From Chlorobium sp. (GTDB lineage: Bacteria > Bacteroidota > Chlorobiia > Chlorobiales > Chlorobiaceae), in the NCBI GenBank assembly GCA_005862225.1, contig SZXV01000002.1, forward strand, positions 372,001 to 436,000: a stretch of DNA of 64,000 nucleotides. The letters run 5' to 3'. Positions 1 through 10,837 of this stretch are shown here, in pieces; position 1 is the first letter of the stretch, and each line of letters starts with the position of its first letter. Below the pieces are notes generated by a model. The model was not told where the DNA came from. It worked only from the letters and a program-made list of their open reading frames with translations, and did not search any database. The position numbers and the translations under genes were made by a program.

Positions 1-1
1 T

Positions 2-403
2 GCACGGCTTCAGCAAAAAATAAGCACATCTGGAAAGCCGGCCGGGGCGGGGAGTGTCACTGTTGCCGACAATCGGGTGGGCGCTGGAAAGGGATATGGC
101 TCAGGTGGAACATCAGAGCCTTACAAGGCAGCCGTTGCTTCAATTATCCAGCAAAATTGGGAATTTTCCAGGACGCTGCTAAAAAATAGTGAAGGCATGG
201 CAGTCTATGTGCGCATCAATATTCTTGCCAACGGGACGATCACCCAAATTATCTTCGACCGCAAAGCCATCAGCGAGTACCTGAACACTTCCGTGAAAAA
301 AGCAATTGAAAAATCTTCTCCGCTTCCTATTTTGCCGAAAGAGGTGGGGGGACGTGATGTCTGGATCGGTTTTGTGTTCAGTCCTGAAGGCCTTGCAAAG
401 TAA
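2..403 (+). CDS. TolA/TonB-like C-terminal domain protein (5' end outside window)
   Basis: The frame is open from base 2, so the gene starts upstream of the window; a GTG at 77 is only an internal codon. The visible part begins with a Gly/Ser-rich linker, followed by about 90 residues shaped like the C-terminal periplasmic domain of TonB/TolA: a helix around YKAAVASIIQQNW, then beta strands with VYVRINILANGTI. It sits 29 bp before tolB, which argues for TolA, the inner-membrane protein that spans the periplasm to TolB and Pal. TolA and TonB C-termini are hard to tell apart by eye, so the exact name is inferred from context. tolQ and tolR would be expected just upstream, outside the window. 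Confidence 0.7.
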   Translation, partial: ARLQQKISTSGKPAGAGSVTVADNRVGAGKGYGSGGTSEPYKAAVASIIQQNWEFSRTLLKNSEGMAVYVRINILANGTITQIIFDRKAISEYLNTSVKKAIEKSSPLPILPKEVGGRDVWIGFVFSPEGLAK

Positions 404-432
404 ATATAGTTTCTTGTCCGAATAAATTTTTT

Positions 433-1749
433 GTGACTATGCCATTGTCCAGACAGGTTTTTTCTGTTGTTTTTCTGTTGATGACAGCTCTCCCTCTGCA
501 TCTTCTGGCGGCAGAGCCGGGGGGCGAGTACATAGCCATCCGAAAGGAAGGATCAGGTAAAATAGCACTGGCGCTGAGCAAGCTGGATTCCAGGACGACA
601 GAAGAGTCGAAACTGGCAGAGCATCTGGATACCATTATCCATGAGGGACTTGATTATGTCGGTTCGTTTTCCATGATCTCGCCTCCACTCAATGTAAAAA
701 ACAAGGGCGAGGGTGAAAATCACCTCATCAACTATGGAGCACTTGACTCTGTTGGCGCAGCGGTTTATGTTTGTGGCGCCGTGACCAATACTTTGGGCAC
801 GATTACTCTTGATATGGAGGTCTATGATACTTCAGAGGCAAAATTACTGTTCCGAAAAACCTATAATGGCCAGGCACAGCAGTTTCGTGCCATAGGGTAT
901 GCTTTCTGCTCCGATCTTGTTGAATTCCTGACCGGGAAAAAATCGGTTTTCGGGAGCAAAATTGTTTTTGTATCCAATAAAACCGGCTTCAAGGAGATCT
1001 ATGAGTGCGATTTTGACGGGCAAGGGGTTGAACAGTTGACAAATTCCCGCACTATTTCTCTGACGCCATCTCTCTCTCCTGATGGAAGATATCTTGCCTA
1101 TACTGATTTCAGTTCTGGTCGGCCAACTCTCTATATTCGTGATCTTTCTGACGGGAAGACCTCGGCAGCAGAGAAAAGTGGTGTCAGCATTGATCCGGCC
1201 TGGAAAAACAGCAGGGAGGTGGCGACAACACTCTCATTTGAGGGCGACCAGGCGATCTATCTTATAACAACAGGCGGAGTGGTCTCCAGAAGGCTTACCA
1301 ACAGCAACGGTATTGATGTTTCACCCTCTTTTTCTCCCGATGGCAATAAAATGGCCTTTGTTTCTACACGAAACGGTTCGCCCCAGATATTTATTCAGGA
1401 TCTGCCGTCTGGACAGACAAGTCGTCTTACCTTCAGTGGACGATATAATACACAGCCATCCTGGTCGCCTTTGGGGGATAAAATTGCCTATACCACCATG
1501 GATAATGGAGGTCAAATCAATATTTTTGTGATAGGTGCCGATGGATCGGGTTTGATGCAATTGACCGAAAATTCGGCGGAGAATGAGTCACCATCCTGGT
1601 CTCCTGACGGAAGTATGATCGTTTTTACTTCGAGCCGCAAGGGAGTAAAAAAATTATATATTATGAATGCAACAGGAGAAAATCAGAGACCTTTGTTGCC
1701 GATGGATGGCGAGCAGATGCAACCATGCTGGTCGTTGTTCAGACAATGA
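433..1749 (+). CDS. tolB: Tol-Pal system beta-propeller protein TolB
   Basis: Periplasmic TolB couples the inner-membrane TolQRA motor to Pal during outer-membrane constriction. The protein has 438 residues, the usual length. An N-terminal signal peptide (hydrophobic VVFLLMTALPLHLLAA, cleavage near residue 27) is followed by the TolB N-terminal domain and a C-terminal propeller of PD40 repeats, visible as recurring blades such as SLSPDGRYLAYTD, SFSPDGNKMAFVS, SWSPLGDKIAYTT and SWSPDGSMIVFTS. The first possible start is GTG 433; ATG 439 is equally plausible, and neither has a clear ribosome binding site. It lies between a TolA-like gene and pal, the standard order. Confidence 0.93.
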   Translation: MTMPLSRQVFSVVFLLMTALPLHLLAAEPGGEYIAIRKEGSGKIALALSKLDSRTTEESKLAEHLDTIIHEGLDYVGSFSMISPPLNVKNKGEGENHLINYGALDSVGAAVYVCGAVTNTLGTITLDMEVYDTSEAKLLFRKTYNGQAQQFRAIGYAFCSDLVEFLTGKKSVFGSKIVFVSNKTGFKEIYECDFDGQGVEQLTNSRTISLTPSLSPDGRYLAYTDFSSGRPTLYIRDLSDGKTSAAEKSGVSIDPAWKNSREVATTLSFEGDQAIYLITTGGVVSRRLTNSNGIDVSPSFSPDGNKMAFVSTRNGSPQIFIQDLPSGQTSRLTFSGRYNTQPSWSPLGDKIAYTTMDNGGQINIFVIGADGSGLMQLTENSAENESPSWSPDGSMIVFTSSRKGVKKLYIMNATGENQRPLLPMDGEQMQPCWSLFRQ

Positions 1750-1857
1750 TATTTTTTTGTCAAGGGTGCAGCGGCTGAACGTCATTGCTTTAGTCAGGCT
1801 GTCAATTCAGGCGCGCATCTTGTTCTCTATAAAAAACATTAAACGGAGCATACACTC

Positions 1858-2391
1858 ATGAATAAAAGTATAAAAGGTATTGTTTTTCTTGCCTTGATGG
1901 CGACGGCTGGCTGTTCATCACAAACAGCCGTGACTTCTCCTGAAAAACACGAAAGCAACGTTACCCCTTCAACGGCAAATGTTCCGGCGTCACCGGTGAC
2001 ATCTGCTCCATCTGCAGCGCCATCACCTTCTGGTTATGGTTTTGACCGTTGGCAGACAGGCCCGCTTGGAGATGCATTTTTTGATTTTGACAGTTCAGTA
2101 CTTGGAGCAGATGCCCAGGCGCAGTTAAAGCAAAATGCAGGATGGCTCGACAACAACCCTCTCACCAAAGTCCTGATTGAAGGTCATTGCGACAGCAGGG
2201 GAACTGCAGAATACAATCTTGCTCTTGGCGAGCGCCGGGCGACAACGGCCAAGGAATATCTGAAAAAACTTGGTGTGGCGCCATCCCGCCTTGACGCAGT
2301 CAGTTTTGGTGAAGAGAAACCTTTTGATACGAGTGCAGGGGAGGATGCGTGGGCTAAAAACCGCAGGGCTCACTTTGTCATCAAGAAATAA
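1858..2391 (+). CDS. pal: Peptidoglycan-associated lipoprotein Pal
   Basis: Pal anchors the outer membrane to peptidoglycan and is the terminal partner of TolB. It has 177 residues. The N-terminus is a lipoprotein signal ending in ATAGC, with Cys19 as the lipidated residue. A Pro/Ala/Ser-rich linker (about residues 22-60) is followed by an OmpA-like domain with the classic peptidoglycan-binding signature around [21 protein letters not shown]. The 108-bp gap after tolB holds no other gene. It is presumably cotranscribed with tolB and cpoB. Confidence 0.95.
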   Translation: MNKSIKGIVFLALMATAGCSSQTAVTSPEKHESNVTPSTANVPASPVTSAPSAAPSPSGYGFDRWQTGPLGDAFFDFDSSVLGADAQAQLKQNAGWLDNNPLTKVLIEGHCDSRGTAEYNLALGERRATTAKEYLKKLGVAPSRLDAVSFGEEKPFDTSAGEDAWAKNRRAHFVIKK

Positions 2392-2468
2392 CCATTAGTT
2401 CTGATTTCCGGTGAATAAATAAATGTTACAAGCAACAATGGCTTCCGAGATTTAATCCTTTGGTATCG

Positions 2469-3257
2469 ATGAATATAAAGCTCAAATCATTTTTTTATTT
2501 ACCGGTTTTCGTTCTTGTTTCCTGTGCATCAAAGCAGGATCTGAATGTGGTCGAATATGATGTTCGAAAGTTGAAAACTGAGTCTGAAACAATCAAATCA
2601 CAGACGGCAGGCTCTTTTGCCGATGTCCAGCAAGTTCGTGACGATATTTTGCGGTTACAGGGTGGTCTTGAGGAAGTCTCTCACAAGTCCAGTGAGATTG
2701 CACGAAGTAATGATAAAACATTCAGGCGTCTCAGCGCGGAAGACTCTCTGCTGGTCAGCCAATATGGTGATATTGTCACAAGATTAGAAAAAATTGAGCA
2801 GTATCTGGGGCTAGGCAAAGAGGCCACGCAATCTCCGGAGCGCTTGTCGGGGCAGAAAGATTCTGTAACGGTGAAGACAGCTTCCGGCACATTGACTGAT
2901 GCCGCTTTACTGAATGGAGGCCTGGAAAAGCTCAAACAAAACAATTACGGCGCTGCGAGAGAAAGTTTCAGCACTCTGTTGCGAACCTTTCCCAAATCTG
3001 AACTGGCCTCTGATGCTCAATTTTTCATTGCTGAAAGTTACTTCAGTGAAAAATGGTACGAAAAAGCCATCCTCGAATATCAGGTGGTGATTTCCAAATA
3101 TACTAAAAGCAGCAAGCGACCAGCCGCGCTTTTCAAACAGGCGCGTTCTTTCGAAATGATAGGAGACGCGATCAACTCAAAATCAAGATATACTGATTTG
3201 GTCAACGTTTATCCCAAGTCTCCTGAAGCAGGGTTAGCGAAAAAGAAATTACGTTAG
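2469..3257 (+). CDS. cpoB: Cell division coordinator CpoB/YbgF (TPR lipoprotein)
   Basis: CpoB (YbgF) is the last member of the Tol-Pal operon and links outer-membrane constriction to septal peptidoglycan synthesis. I start at ATG 2469 rather than TTG 2460, because it gives a clean lipoprotein signal with lipobox LVSC (Cys19 lipidated). In E. coli this protein is soluble, so lipidation is a difference. Residues 25-115 are a predicted trimeric coiled coil rich in E/K/S. The C-terminal 120 residues form TPRs (NYGAARESFSTLLRTFPKS and YEKAILEYQVVISKY). Confidence 0.85.
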   Translation: MNIKLKSFFYLPVFVLVSCASKQDLNVVEYDVRKLKTESETIKSQTAGSFADVQQVRDDILRLQGGLEEVSHKSSEIARSNDKTFRRLSAEDSLLVSQYGDIVTRLEKIEQYLGLGKEATQSPERLSGQKDSVTVKTASGTLTDAALLNGGLEKLKQNNYGAARESFSTLLRTFPKSELASDAQFFIAESYFSEKWYEKAILEYQVVISKYTKSSKRPAALFKQARSFEMIGDAINSKSRYTDLVNVYPKSPEAGLAKKKLR

Positions 3258-3276
3258 CCCTGCCTGAAGTGAAGAG

Positions 3277-3711
3277 TTACTTGAAAAACTCATCAAGGGT
3301 ATAGGTGCGCCGGTCAATCTCGACACAAAGCTTCTGTTCAAGTGAATCATAAAAAACAGGGATGTCCCTCATGGTCCACTTTATTCCGCGTTGGTCAAAA
3401 TCAATGACATAGCGGTTTTCGTTGTCAATCACTTTCTTGTTGATATCAATACCGATATCAGGCTGTGTGGTCAGCACAAAAAGTTCAATTTCACCGGAAA
3501 TAATCTTGTTGATCATTTCTTTTGTTGGCGACAACTTCCTGCGTCCAGAAGATGGGCTTATCTGGACCTGAAGCTTATTATAACTATCCCTTTTCGCCGA
3601 AGTGATATAATATTTTTCAACTTTGTGAGCCGCATTGCCCGACCATGGTCCTGCGGTACTGACTCTGACTTGGTTTACGCCGGTGTTCGGACGGCTGAGC
3701 TGAGGTTGCAT
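3277..3711 (-). CDS. Conserved-looking hypothetical protein
   Basis: About 144 residues from ATG 3711; an upstream ATG at 3744 would add 11. I do not recognise the family. There is no signal peptide or transmembrane segment. The sequence is mixed alpha/beta with a basic N-terminal half ([20 protein letters not shown]) and an acidic C-terminal half with [18 protein letters not shown] and [15 protein letters not shown]. It is convergent with cpoB (19-bp gap) and lies downstream of dnaK beyond a strong hairpin, so it is probably a separate transcription unit. Codon use looks like that of its neighbours, which supports a real gene. Confidence 0.6.
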   Translation of the reverse strand: MQPQLSRPNTGVNQVRVSTAGPWSGNAAHKVEKYYITSAKRDSYNKLQVQISPSSGRRKLSPTKEMINKIISGEIELFVLTTQPDIGIDINKKVIDNENRYVIDFDQRGIKWTMRDIPVFYDSLEQKLCVEIDRRTYTLDEFFK

Positions 3712-3799
3712 TGTTTGCACAGTTAAAATTTGCAAATATAACACACTCCGGGTGTCCTGCCTTCAACAGGTTTCAAATTAGCAAAACCCGGTTAAATAA

Positions 3800-3826
3800 C
3801 AAAGGGATTCATGACGAATCCCTTTG
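3800..3826 (-). terminator. Perfect 11-bp hairpin downstream of dnaK
   Basis: CAAAGGGATTC and GAATCCCTTTG form a perfect 11-bp stem with a 5-nt loop (ATGAC), 30 bp past the dnaK stop. On the minus strand it is followed by GTTATTTAACC, not a clean U-run, so it may act as a weak terminator or mRNA 3' stabiliser. Confidence 0.6.
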
Positions 3827-3855
3827 TGCAAAACAAGATTTTCAGCTTGTCAAGA

Positions 3856-5849
<1,994 letters not shown>

Positions 5850-5860
5850 TCATTTTAATG

Positions 5861-6259
5861 TTAATTGATGGTAATATCCTTTTTCTTTGTAACTGTCTGA
5901 GCTTTCGGCAGGGTTACATGAAGAATTCCGTTATTGAAATCCGCATTGATGTTTTCCTGGTTAATTGCCTCTCCGAGATTAAAACTTCTCGAAAAGCTTC
6001 CGTATGATCTCTCAACACGGTGGTAATTTTTCTTAACCTCTTCACTTTCCTGTTTTCTTTCTGCCTTGATGGTCAGGACGTCATCCTCAATGTTGAGGCC
6101 TATATTTTCCTTCTCAATGCCTGGAAGTTCAGCATCAATATGGAATGCGGCTTCATCCTCAGAAATATCAACTTTAAAAGCTGAAGCAGAAGGCATCTGT
6201 GCACCCGACCAGATATCATCAAACAGTTTCAGCGGGTCTTTTGATAATTTTAACAGCAT
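5861..6259 (-). CDS. Small heat-shock protein (Hsp20/alpha-crystallin)
   Basis: ATP-independent holdase of the alpha-crystallin family, 132 residues. Start ATG 6259 is preceded by AGGAG at ideal spacing, so the 19-residue upstream extension is rejected. The alpha-crystallin domain covers about residues 40-130: [20 protein letters not shown], the linker region and the conserved [11 protein letters not shown] near the end. It is immediately upstream of dnaK on the same strand, with an inverted repeat between them, suggesting shared heat-shock expression. Confidence 0.93.
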   Translation of the reverse strand: MLLKLSKDPLKLFDDIWSGAQMPSASAFKVDISEDEAAFHIDAELPGIEKENIGLNIEDDVLTIKAERKQESEEVKKNYHRVERSYGSFSRSFNLGEAINQENINADFNNGILHVTLPKAQTVTKKKDITIN

Positions 6260-6393
6260 GTTTATCTCCTTTTCACGTATTAACAAATTATGATTAGAGT
6301 AATCGATGGCAATCAATAACTTGCCACCAATTAAACATCAAAAACCGTGCCAATAGGGTGAAATGGTGTTTTGCAAGGCGGGGGCAGTCAAAA

Positions 6394-6420
6394 ATGACAC
6401 TATTATATCGATAGTGTCAT
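6394..6420. promoter_or_regulatory. 10-bp palindrome ATGACACTAT/ATAGTGTCAT (operator or terminator)
   Basis: The two arms, 6394-6403 and 6411-6420, are exact inverted repeats around a 7-nt spacer. On the minus strand it follows the arsR-like gene and is trailed by TTTTT, so it can act as that gene's terminator. It also lies 135 bp upstream of hsp20, where it could be an operator. A related half-site palindrome TGACA-AAA-TGTCA is at 6437-6449. Confidence 0.5.
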
Positions 6421-6446
6421 GCTTTTGCTGGAAGGGTGACAAAATG

Positions 6447-6857
6447 TCATACAGGAGGTTCCGTCATTTCGCTGAGAAGAGTTGAGTTTGCCTTTTGTAC
6501 CCAGTTAAGTCGATACTGAAGGTTTTCAATCACACTTTTCGAAGTCAGATAACAGGCATAGACAATACTTTCATCAGCAATATGGTAATAGCATTTCAAA
6601 CCCTCTTTTCTGCGAGTTACCACACCATTATCATACATCAGTGTCAGATGTTTGGAAATATTTGCCTGACTTGCATTCACTTTTTTAACAATCTCCGGCA
6701 CCGTGTGCTCGCGCTCACAAAGGATACGCAATATTTTAAGCCTCATTGGCTCACCGAGCAACTTGAATCGATTGGAAACGGCGCCGAGCATCTCATCCGG
6801 CATATTGAGATTCCACTTTTTCACCTCATCTTCGGCGATGGTAACGGTTCTGTTCAT
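6447..6857 (-). CDS. ArsR-family winged-helix transcriptional regulator
   Basis: 136-residue ArsR/SmtB-type DNA-binding protein. The winged helix covers about residues 20-105: [20 protein letters not shown], then the recognition segment [20 protein letters not shown] and the wing [13 protein letters not shown]. The ELCVCDL metal-binding motif of classic ArsR/SmtB sensors is missing; only three scattered Cys remain, so the effector is not predictable. It lies between an ECF sigma/anti-sigma pair and hsp20, and two palindromes with TGACA/TGTCA arms flank its 3' end. Confidence 0.88.
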   Translation of the reverse strand: MNRTVTIAEDEVKKWNLNMPDEMLGAVSNRFKLLGEPMRLKILRILCEREHTVPEIVKKVNASQANISKHLTLMYDNGVVTRRKEGLKCYYHIADESIVYACYLTSKSVIENLQYRLNWVQKANSTLLSEMTEPPV

Positions 6858-7000
6858 AATAATCCTGTTACTGCCCGAACTCTGTAATACATCTCTTGCA
6901 GTTTATAAAATGGGTTCAAAATGGTATATAACTATTAATTTCATGCAATTCAAACCGGGAAAAGCTTCGTTGCTGTAATTTTGTTGAGTTATTCAGGGCG

Positions 7001-7258
7001 CTACTTATACAGAATCGACTTTTCGGGCTCAGAAGTGTTACAATCGTTAAGTTGCATGATGGAATTAATCAGGGCCTGAGGGGCTTTAAACCTTATAATT
7101 TTTTCCCTGATAATCATCTTGGTTTTTTTTGCATCATCATACTCAGCAAAACACTCTTTGCACACGGAAAGGTGCGAGAAAAAATAGACTTTTTCTGTAA
7201 CTGAAAGCTCTTCATCAACAGCAGCGCTCATAAATTCGCGGGCTTGTTTGCAGTCCAT
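7001..7258 (-). CDS. Zinc-finger anti-sigma factor (ZAS type)
   Basis: 85-residue putative anti-sigma factor directly after the ECF sigma gene (28-bp gap with this start). The start at 7258 (MDCKQAREFMSAAVDEEL) is chosen because the longer frame would overlap the sigma gene by 50 bp and adds no family similarity. The core ZAS motif is visible: His then CxxC in HLSVCKECF. No transmembrane helix is present, so it should be a cytoplasmic, possibly redox-responsive anti-sigma like RsrA. It presumably binds the neighbouring sigma factor. Confidence 0.82.
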   Translation of the reverse strand: MDCKQAREFMSAAVDEELSVTEKVYFFSHLSVCKECFAEYDDAKKTKMIIREKIIRFKAPQALINSIMQLNDCNTSEPEKSILYK

Positions 7259-7286
7259 AGTATTAAATAGTTGTACGTATAAAAAC

Positions 7287-7916
7287 TTATTGATTTTTTT
7301 CAGTATTAAAGCCATATTTTTCAGCGTATTCCTCAAGCTGAACTCTCAGCAGTTTTCTGCCTCTGTATAATCTTGATCGCACAGTGCCAATAGGGCTGTC
7401 TACCATATTTGCAATCTCCTCATAAGTAAATCCCTCAATATCACACAACTGAATTACCTCCCTGAACTCTTCGGGTAAAGACATAAGCGCCTGATAGACC
7501 TCTTCGTGCAACAGGGAGTGAAAATAATCACTGTCACTTTCGGACGTGTCATTCCGGGTGTCTTTAATTGAGTGATAAAAATCCTTTATTAAATCATAAT
7601 CAACCTTTACCGGCTCTTTCGAATTTTTCCGAAAACGATTGATATAATTATTCTTCAGAATTTTAAACAGCCATGCTTTGCAGTTTGTTCCCCGCTCAAA
7701 AGAATTAAAAAATCGATATGCTTTCAGATAGGTCTCCTGTACCAGATCCTCTGCATCGTCAGGATTCATGGTTATATGGAGAGCGTAGTTATAGAGCGAA
7801 TTGAGATGAACCACGGCCTCATTCTGAAATTCAAGCTGTTTTTTGCGCTCCTCACGCGACAGCGCCTCTTTTTTGATCGGACTTTTTCGAGGATGAATTG
7901 GATCGGACTTGTCCAT
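7287..7916 (-). CDS. RNA polymerase ECF-type sigma factor
   Basis: Extracytoplasmic-function sigma-70 factor, 209 residues from ATG 7916; the longer frame (to 8000) is rejected because the family core starts well inside. Region 2 is clear ([20 protein letters not shown], then [18 protein letters not shown]), and region 4 has [20 protein letters not shown] with the helix-turn-helix [18 protein letters not shown]. Paired with the downstream ZAS anti-sigma it resembles the SigR/RsrA or SigH stress systems. It is divergent from the carotenoid isomerase gene (108 bp apart). Confidence 0.92.
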   Translation of the reverse strand: MDKSDPIHPRKSPIKKEALSREERKKQLEFQNEAVVHLNSLYNYALHITMNPDDAEDLVQETYLKAYRFFNSFERGTNCKAWLFKILKNNYINRFRKNSKEPVKVDYDLIKDFYHSIKDTRNDTSESDSDYFHSLLHEEVYQALMSLPEEFREVIQLCDIEGFTYEEIANMVDSPIGTVRSRLYRGRKLLRVQLEEYAEKYGFNTEKNQ

Positions 7917-8024
7917 AAGCTGAAATCTTCCTGGTTCAAATATCATTGCAGTGTAAAATAATGATTTTAAAACAATATATTTCAATGCGTTTATGAACAT
8001 TCAGTGCGCAGCACATCAAAACTT

Positions 8025-9548
8025 ATGGCACCTACAGGCACATCAACTGATGTTATCGTTATTGGCTCCGGCATCGGCGGGTTGACCGCTTCAGCGCTGC
8101 TTCAGAAGCAGGGTTTTTCAACGGTTGTTTTTGAGAAAAACCGTTATCCCGGTGGGAGCTGCTCCTCCTTTCAGCGTGAAGGCTACACATTTGATGCAGG
8201 CGCCTCGGTTTTTTATGGATTTGGTGAAAACAACTCCAGCGGCACCCTGAATCTTCATACAAGAATATTCAGAAGTCTGGGGGTTGAGGTTCGCACAATT
8301 CCCGACCCGGTACAGATTCATTATCATCTGCCCAATGGCTTTGCCGTCGCCGCCTGCCATGACCGTCACGCATTTTTCGGCGCTCTTGCTGCCCGTTTTC
8401 CGCATGAAGCAGAAGGGATCAAAAAGTTTTACCGCGAACTTGAGGAGGTGTACGACATTCTCAGCTCCATGCCTGCCGGTTCGCTGGAGGATGTGATACA
8501 TCTGCTTTCGGTTGGAAGCGCCAATCCTCTCAAGACCGTTGCGCTTGCCATGAAAAGCTTCCGATCGATGGGAAAAACGGCAAGAAGGTACATCAGCGAC
8601 GAGGAGCTTCTGCACTTTATTGATATTGAGGCCTACTCTTGGGCAGTACAGGATGCCATTGCTACACCACTGGTCAATGCCGGCATCTGTCTTGCTGATC
8701 GCCATTTTGGCGGCATCAACTACCCGATAGGCGGTTCAGGCGCGATTCCTGCGGCGTTATGCAAGGGAATTGAGAAATTTGGCGGCGCCATTCACTATCA
8801 ATCCGAAGTTACAGAGATTCTTGTCGACAATGGAGAGGCGCGAGGCGTCAGGCTTGCCGACGGCACCGAGCATTATGCCAAGGCCGTCATAAGCAATGCC
8901 ACCGTTTGGGATACCTTCAATCGTCTTGTTGTCGATGCACGTTACCGGGTTGATGCCAACAGATTTCTCCAGGCACCAAGCTGGTTTCAAATTTTTCTTG
9001 GCATTGATGGTGTCGTTATTCCCGACGGATTTGATGTTCACCATGTGCTTGTTGATGACTGGAAGAGCTATAACCAGCCTGGTGGCACCATCTACTTGTC
9101 TGCGCCGACGATTCTCGATCCATCACTGGCGCCACCCGGCAAGCATATTATTCATACGTTTGTTACAGGAGAGTATGAGCAGTGGCGGCATTATGAGAGA
9201 GGAAGCACGGCATATCGCACGGCAAAAGATGAGATGGCAGCCGCAATTATTGCACGGACAGAGAGAATTCTTCCAGGGCTGTCAACGGCTGTTGAAGTGA
9301 AAGTGCTTGCCACGCCGCTGACACACGAGCGCTACCTCAGCCGCTTTCAGGGCTCTTATGGGCCTCTGCTGAAACCGGGACAGAGCATCCTGCAGAAGCC
9401 ACAGAACACAACGCCGATAAAAAACCTTTTTGCCGCAGGAGACAGCACCTTTCCGGGTCAGGGCGTCATCGCCGTTACCTATTCCGGCGTTTCTTGCGCC
9501 TCATACATTGCACGAAAATTTGGCAAACCGCTTGACGCACTGCTGTAA
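8025..9548 (+). CDS. crtH: FAD-dependent carotenoid isomerase (CrtH-like, phytoene desaturase superfamily)
   Basis: 507 residues from ATG 8025 (a GTG at 8004 is possible). The N-terminus is an FAD Rossmann site, VIVIGSGIGGLTASALL, followed by the second FAD motif and the CrtI/CrtH-type segment GYTFDAGASVFYGF; the C-terminus has NLFAAGDSTFPGQGVIAVTYSG, the family's FAD-binding end. The central APSWFQIFLGIDG and HHVLVDDW stretches point to CrtH (prolycopene cis-trans isomerase) rather than a CrtP/CrtQ desaturase. Green sulfur bacteria need CrtH to make all-trans lycopene for chlorobactene or isorenieratene. Assignment within the superfamily is by impression. Confidence 0.78.
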   Translation: MAPTGTSTDVIVIGSGIGGLTASALLQKQGFSTVVFEKNRYPGGSCSSFQREGYTFDAGASVFYGFGENNSSGTLNLHTRIFRSLGVEVRTIPDPVQIHYHLPNGFAVAACHDRHAFFGALAARFPHEAEGIKKFYRELEEVYDILSSMPAGSLEDVIHLLSVGSANPLKTVALAMKSFRSMGKTARRYISDEELLHFIDIEAYSWAVQDAIATPLVNAGICLADRHFGGINYPIGGSGAIPAALCKGIEKFGGAIHYQSEVTEILVDNGEARGVRLADGTEHYAKAVISNATVWDTFNRLVVDARYRVDANRFLQAPSWFQIFLGIDGVVIPDGFDVHHVLVDDWKSYNQPGGTIYLSAPTILDPSLAPPGKHIIHTFVTGEYEQWRHYERGSTAYRTAKDEMAAAIIARTERILPGLSTAVEVKVLATPLTHERYLSRFQGSYGPLLKPGQSILQKPQNTTPIKNLFAAGDSTFPGQGVIAVTYSGVSCASYIARKFGKPLDALL

Positions 9549-9556
9549 ATCGCCTC

Positions 9557-10777
9557 TCAACGGGCAGCAAGGAGCATATCAATTTCCCTGAACTGAACAT
9601 CGGTCAGATCAGCCAGAATTTTTTTGGTGACATATCCCTTAAAAAGATAGGTGCCTCTTCTCAGACTGTGGCTTTTCCAGAGAATATCGGAAATCGTCTC
9701 ATGTCCCGTCAGCTTCAGCAGAAAAGGCAGCAGCGTATTGGTGAGGGCAAAAGAGGCCGTTTTTGCAACGGCTGAGGGAATATTGGGAACACAGTAGTGG
9801 GTTACGCCATATTTGACGTAAATAGGGTTGGTATGTGACGTGTGGCGGCTGGTTGCGAAGCAGGCACCCTGGTCAATCGACACATCAATAATAACCGAAC
9901 CGGGCTTCATCGACTTGACCACCTGTTCGCTGACCAGAGGCTTGATTATTTTCTGTTTCGGACTTAACGCGCCGATCAGCACATCCGACATTTTGGCCAG
10001 TTCTGCGATGTAATGATCGTTGGCAATGGCCGTCACCAGATGCCGATTGAAAAACGCCTCAAACCTTCTCAGGCGGTTAATCTCCTTGTCGATGACAGTG
10101 ACTTGCGCACCCAGTCCAAGCGCATCCTGCGCGGCAAAAAGCCCCACCGTTCCAGCGCCGATAATGGTGACATGTGCGGGAGGAACACCGGCAATTCCGC
10201 CAAGCAGGATGCCGCTGCCACCATACCCCGTTTCAAGATATTTGGCAGCAGTCTGTATCGCAAGCGATCCGGCTATTTCGCTCAGAGTTCTTACAATAGG
10301 AAGCTCACCATCCCTTGTTTCTATAAACTCAAATCCAATGGCCGTAATGTTTTTTTCGAGCAGTGTTTTGAGCAATCCGGGAGTGACGGTGCCAAGATGC
10401 AGGGCGGAAATAAGTAACTGACCCGGCATAAAGAGCGAAAGCTCATCGGGCTGCGGGGGCGAAACCTTGACAATAACATTACACTGCTCGTACAACTCCT
10501 CAGGTGATTCCGCAATGAGCGCACCTGCCTCTCCGTAAGCAAGATCAGAAAAGTTGCAGAAATTGCCCGCAGACTTCTCAACAATCACCCGGATACCCTG
10601 CTCAACAAGTATCTGGACACCGGGCGGTGATATGGCCACCCGGCGTTCATCCTGAGCCCGCTCTCTGGGGATACCCAGCACAATATCCATAACCCTTTCG
10701 GGTCTGATGAGCCACCGTTCAAGCGTCTTTGCACCAAGCTCAAACTCAACATCTCCAAGATCAGAAGAGTATCCCAT
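9557..10777 (-). CDS. ald: Alanine dehydrogenase
   Basis: NAD-dependent L-alanine dehydrogenase (alanine to pyruvate and ammonia), 406 residues. The core begins at about residue 30 with VLGIPRERAQDERRVAISP, matching family N-termini; the 29-residue leader resembles the extension seen in Bacteroidetes enzymes, so the long start is kept, with ATG 10690 as alternative. The conserved GYGGSGILLGGIAGVPPA and the NAD-binding Rossmann motif VTIIGAGTVGLFAAQDALG are present, as are VIIDVSIDQGACF and HYCVPNIPSAVAKTAS. It is convergent with crtH (8-bp gap). Saccharopine dehydrogenases share the fold, but length and motifs favour Ald. Confidence 0.88.
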   Translation of the reverse strand: MGYSSDLGDVEFELGAKTLERWLIRPERVMDIVLGIPRERAQDERRVAISPPGVQILVEQGIRVIVEKSAGNFCNFSDLAYGEAGALIAESPEELYEQCNVIVKVSPPQPDELSLFMPGQLLISALHLGTVTPGLLKTLLEKNITAIGFEFIETRDGELPIVRTLSEIAGSLAIQTAAKYLETGYGGSGILLGGIAGVPPAHVTIIGAGTVGLFAAQDALGLGAQVTVIDKEINRLRRFEAFFNRHLVTAIANDHYIAELAKMSDVLIGALSPKQKIIKPLVSEQVVKSMKPGSVIIDVSIDQGACFATSRHTSHTNPIYVKYGVTHYCVPNIPSAVAKTASFALTNTLLPFLLKLTGHETISDILWKSHSLRRGTYLFKGYVTKKILADLTDVQFREIDMLLAAR

Positions 10778-10837
10778 CAGCAGTTCAAAAGTTTAGAGAC
10801 AAACAACAAAATATAATCATTTTGTTTACCGTCTCAA

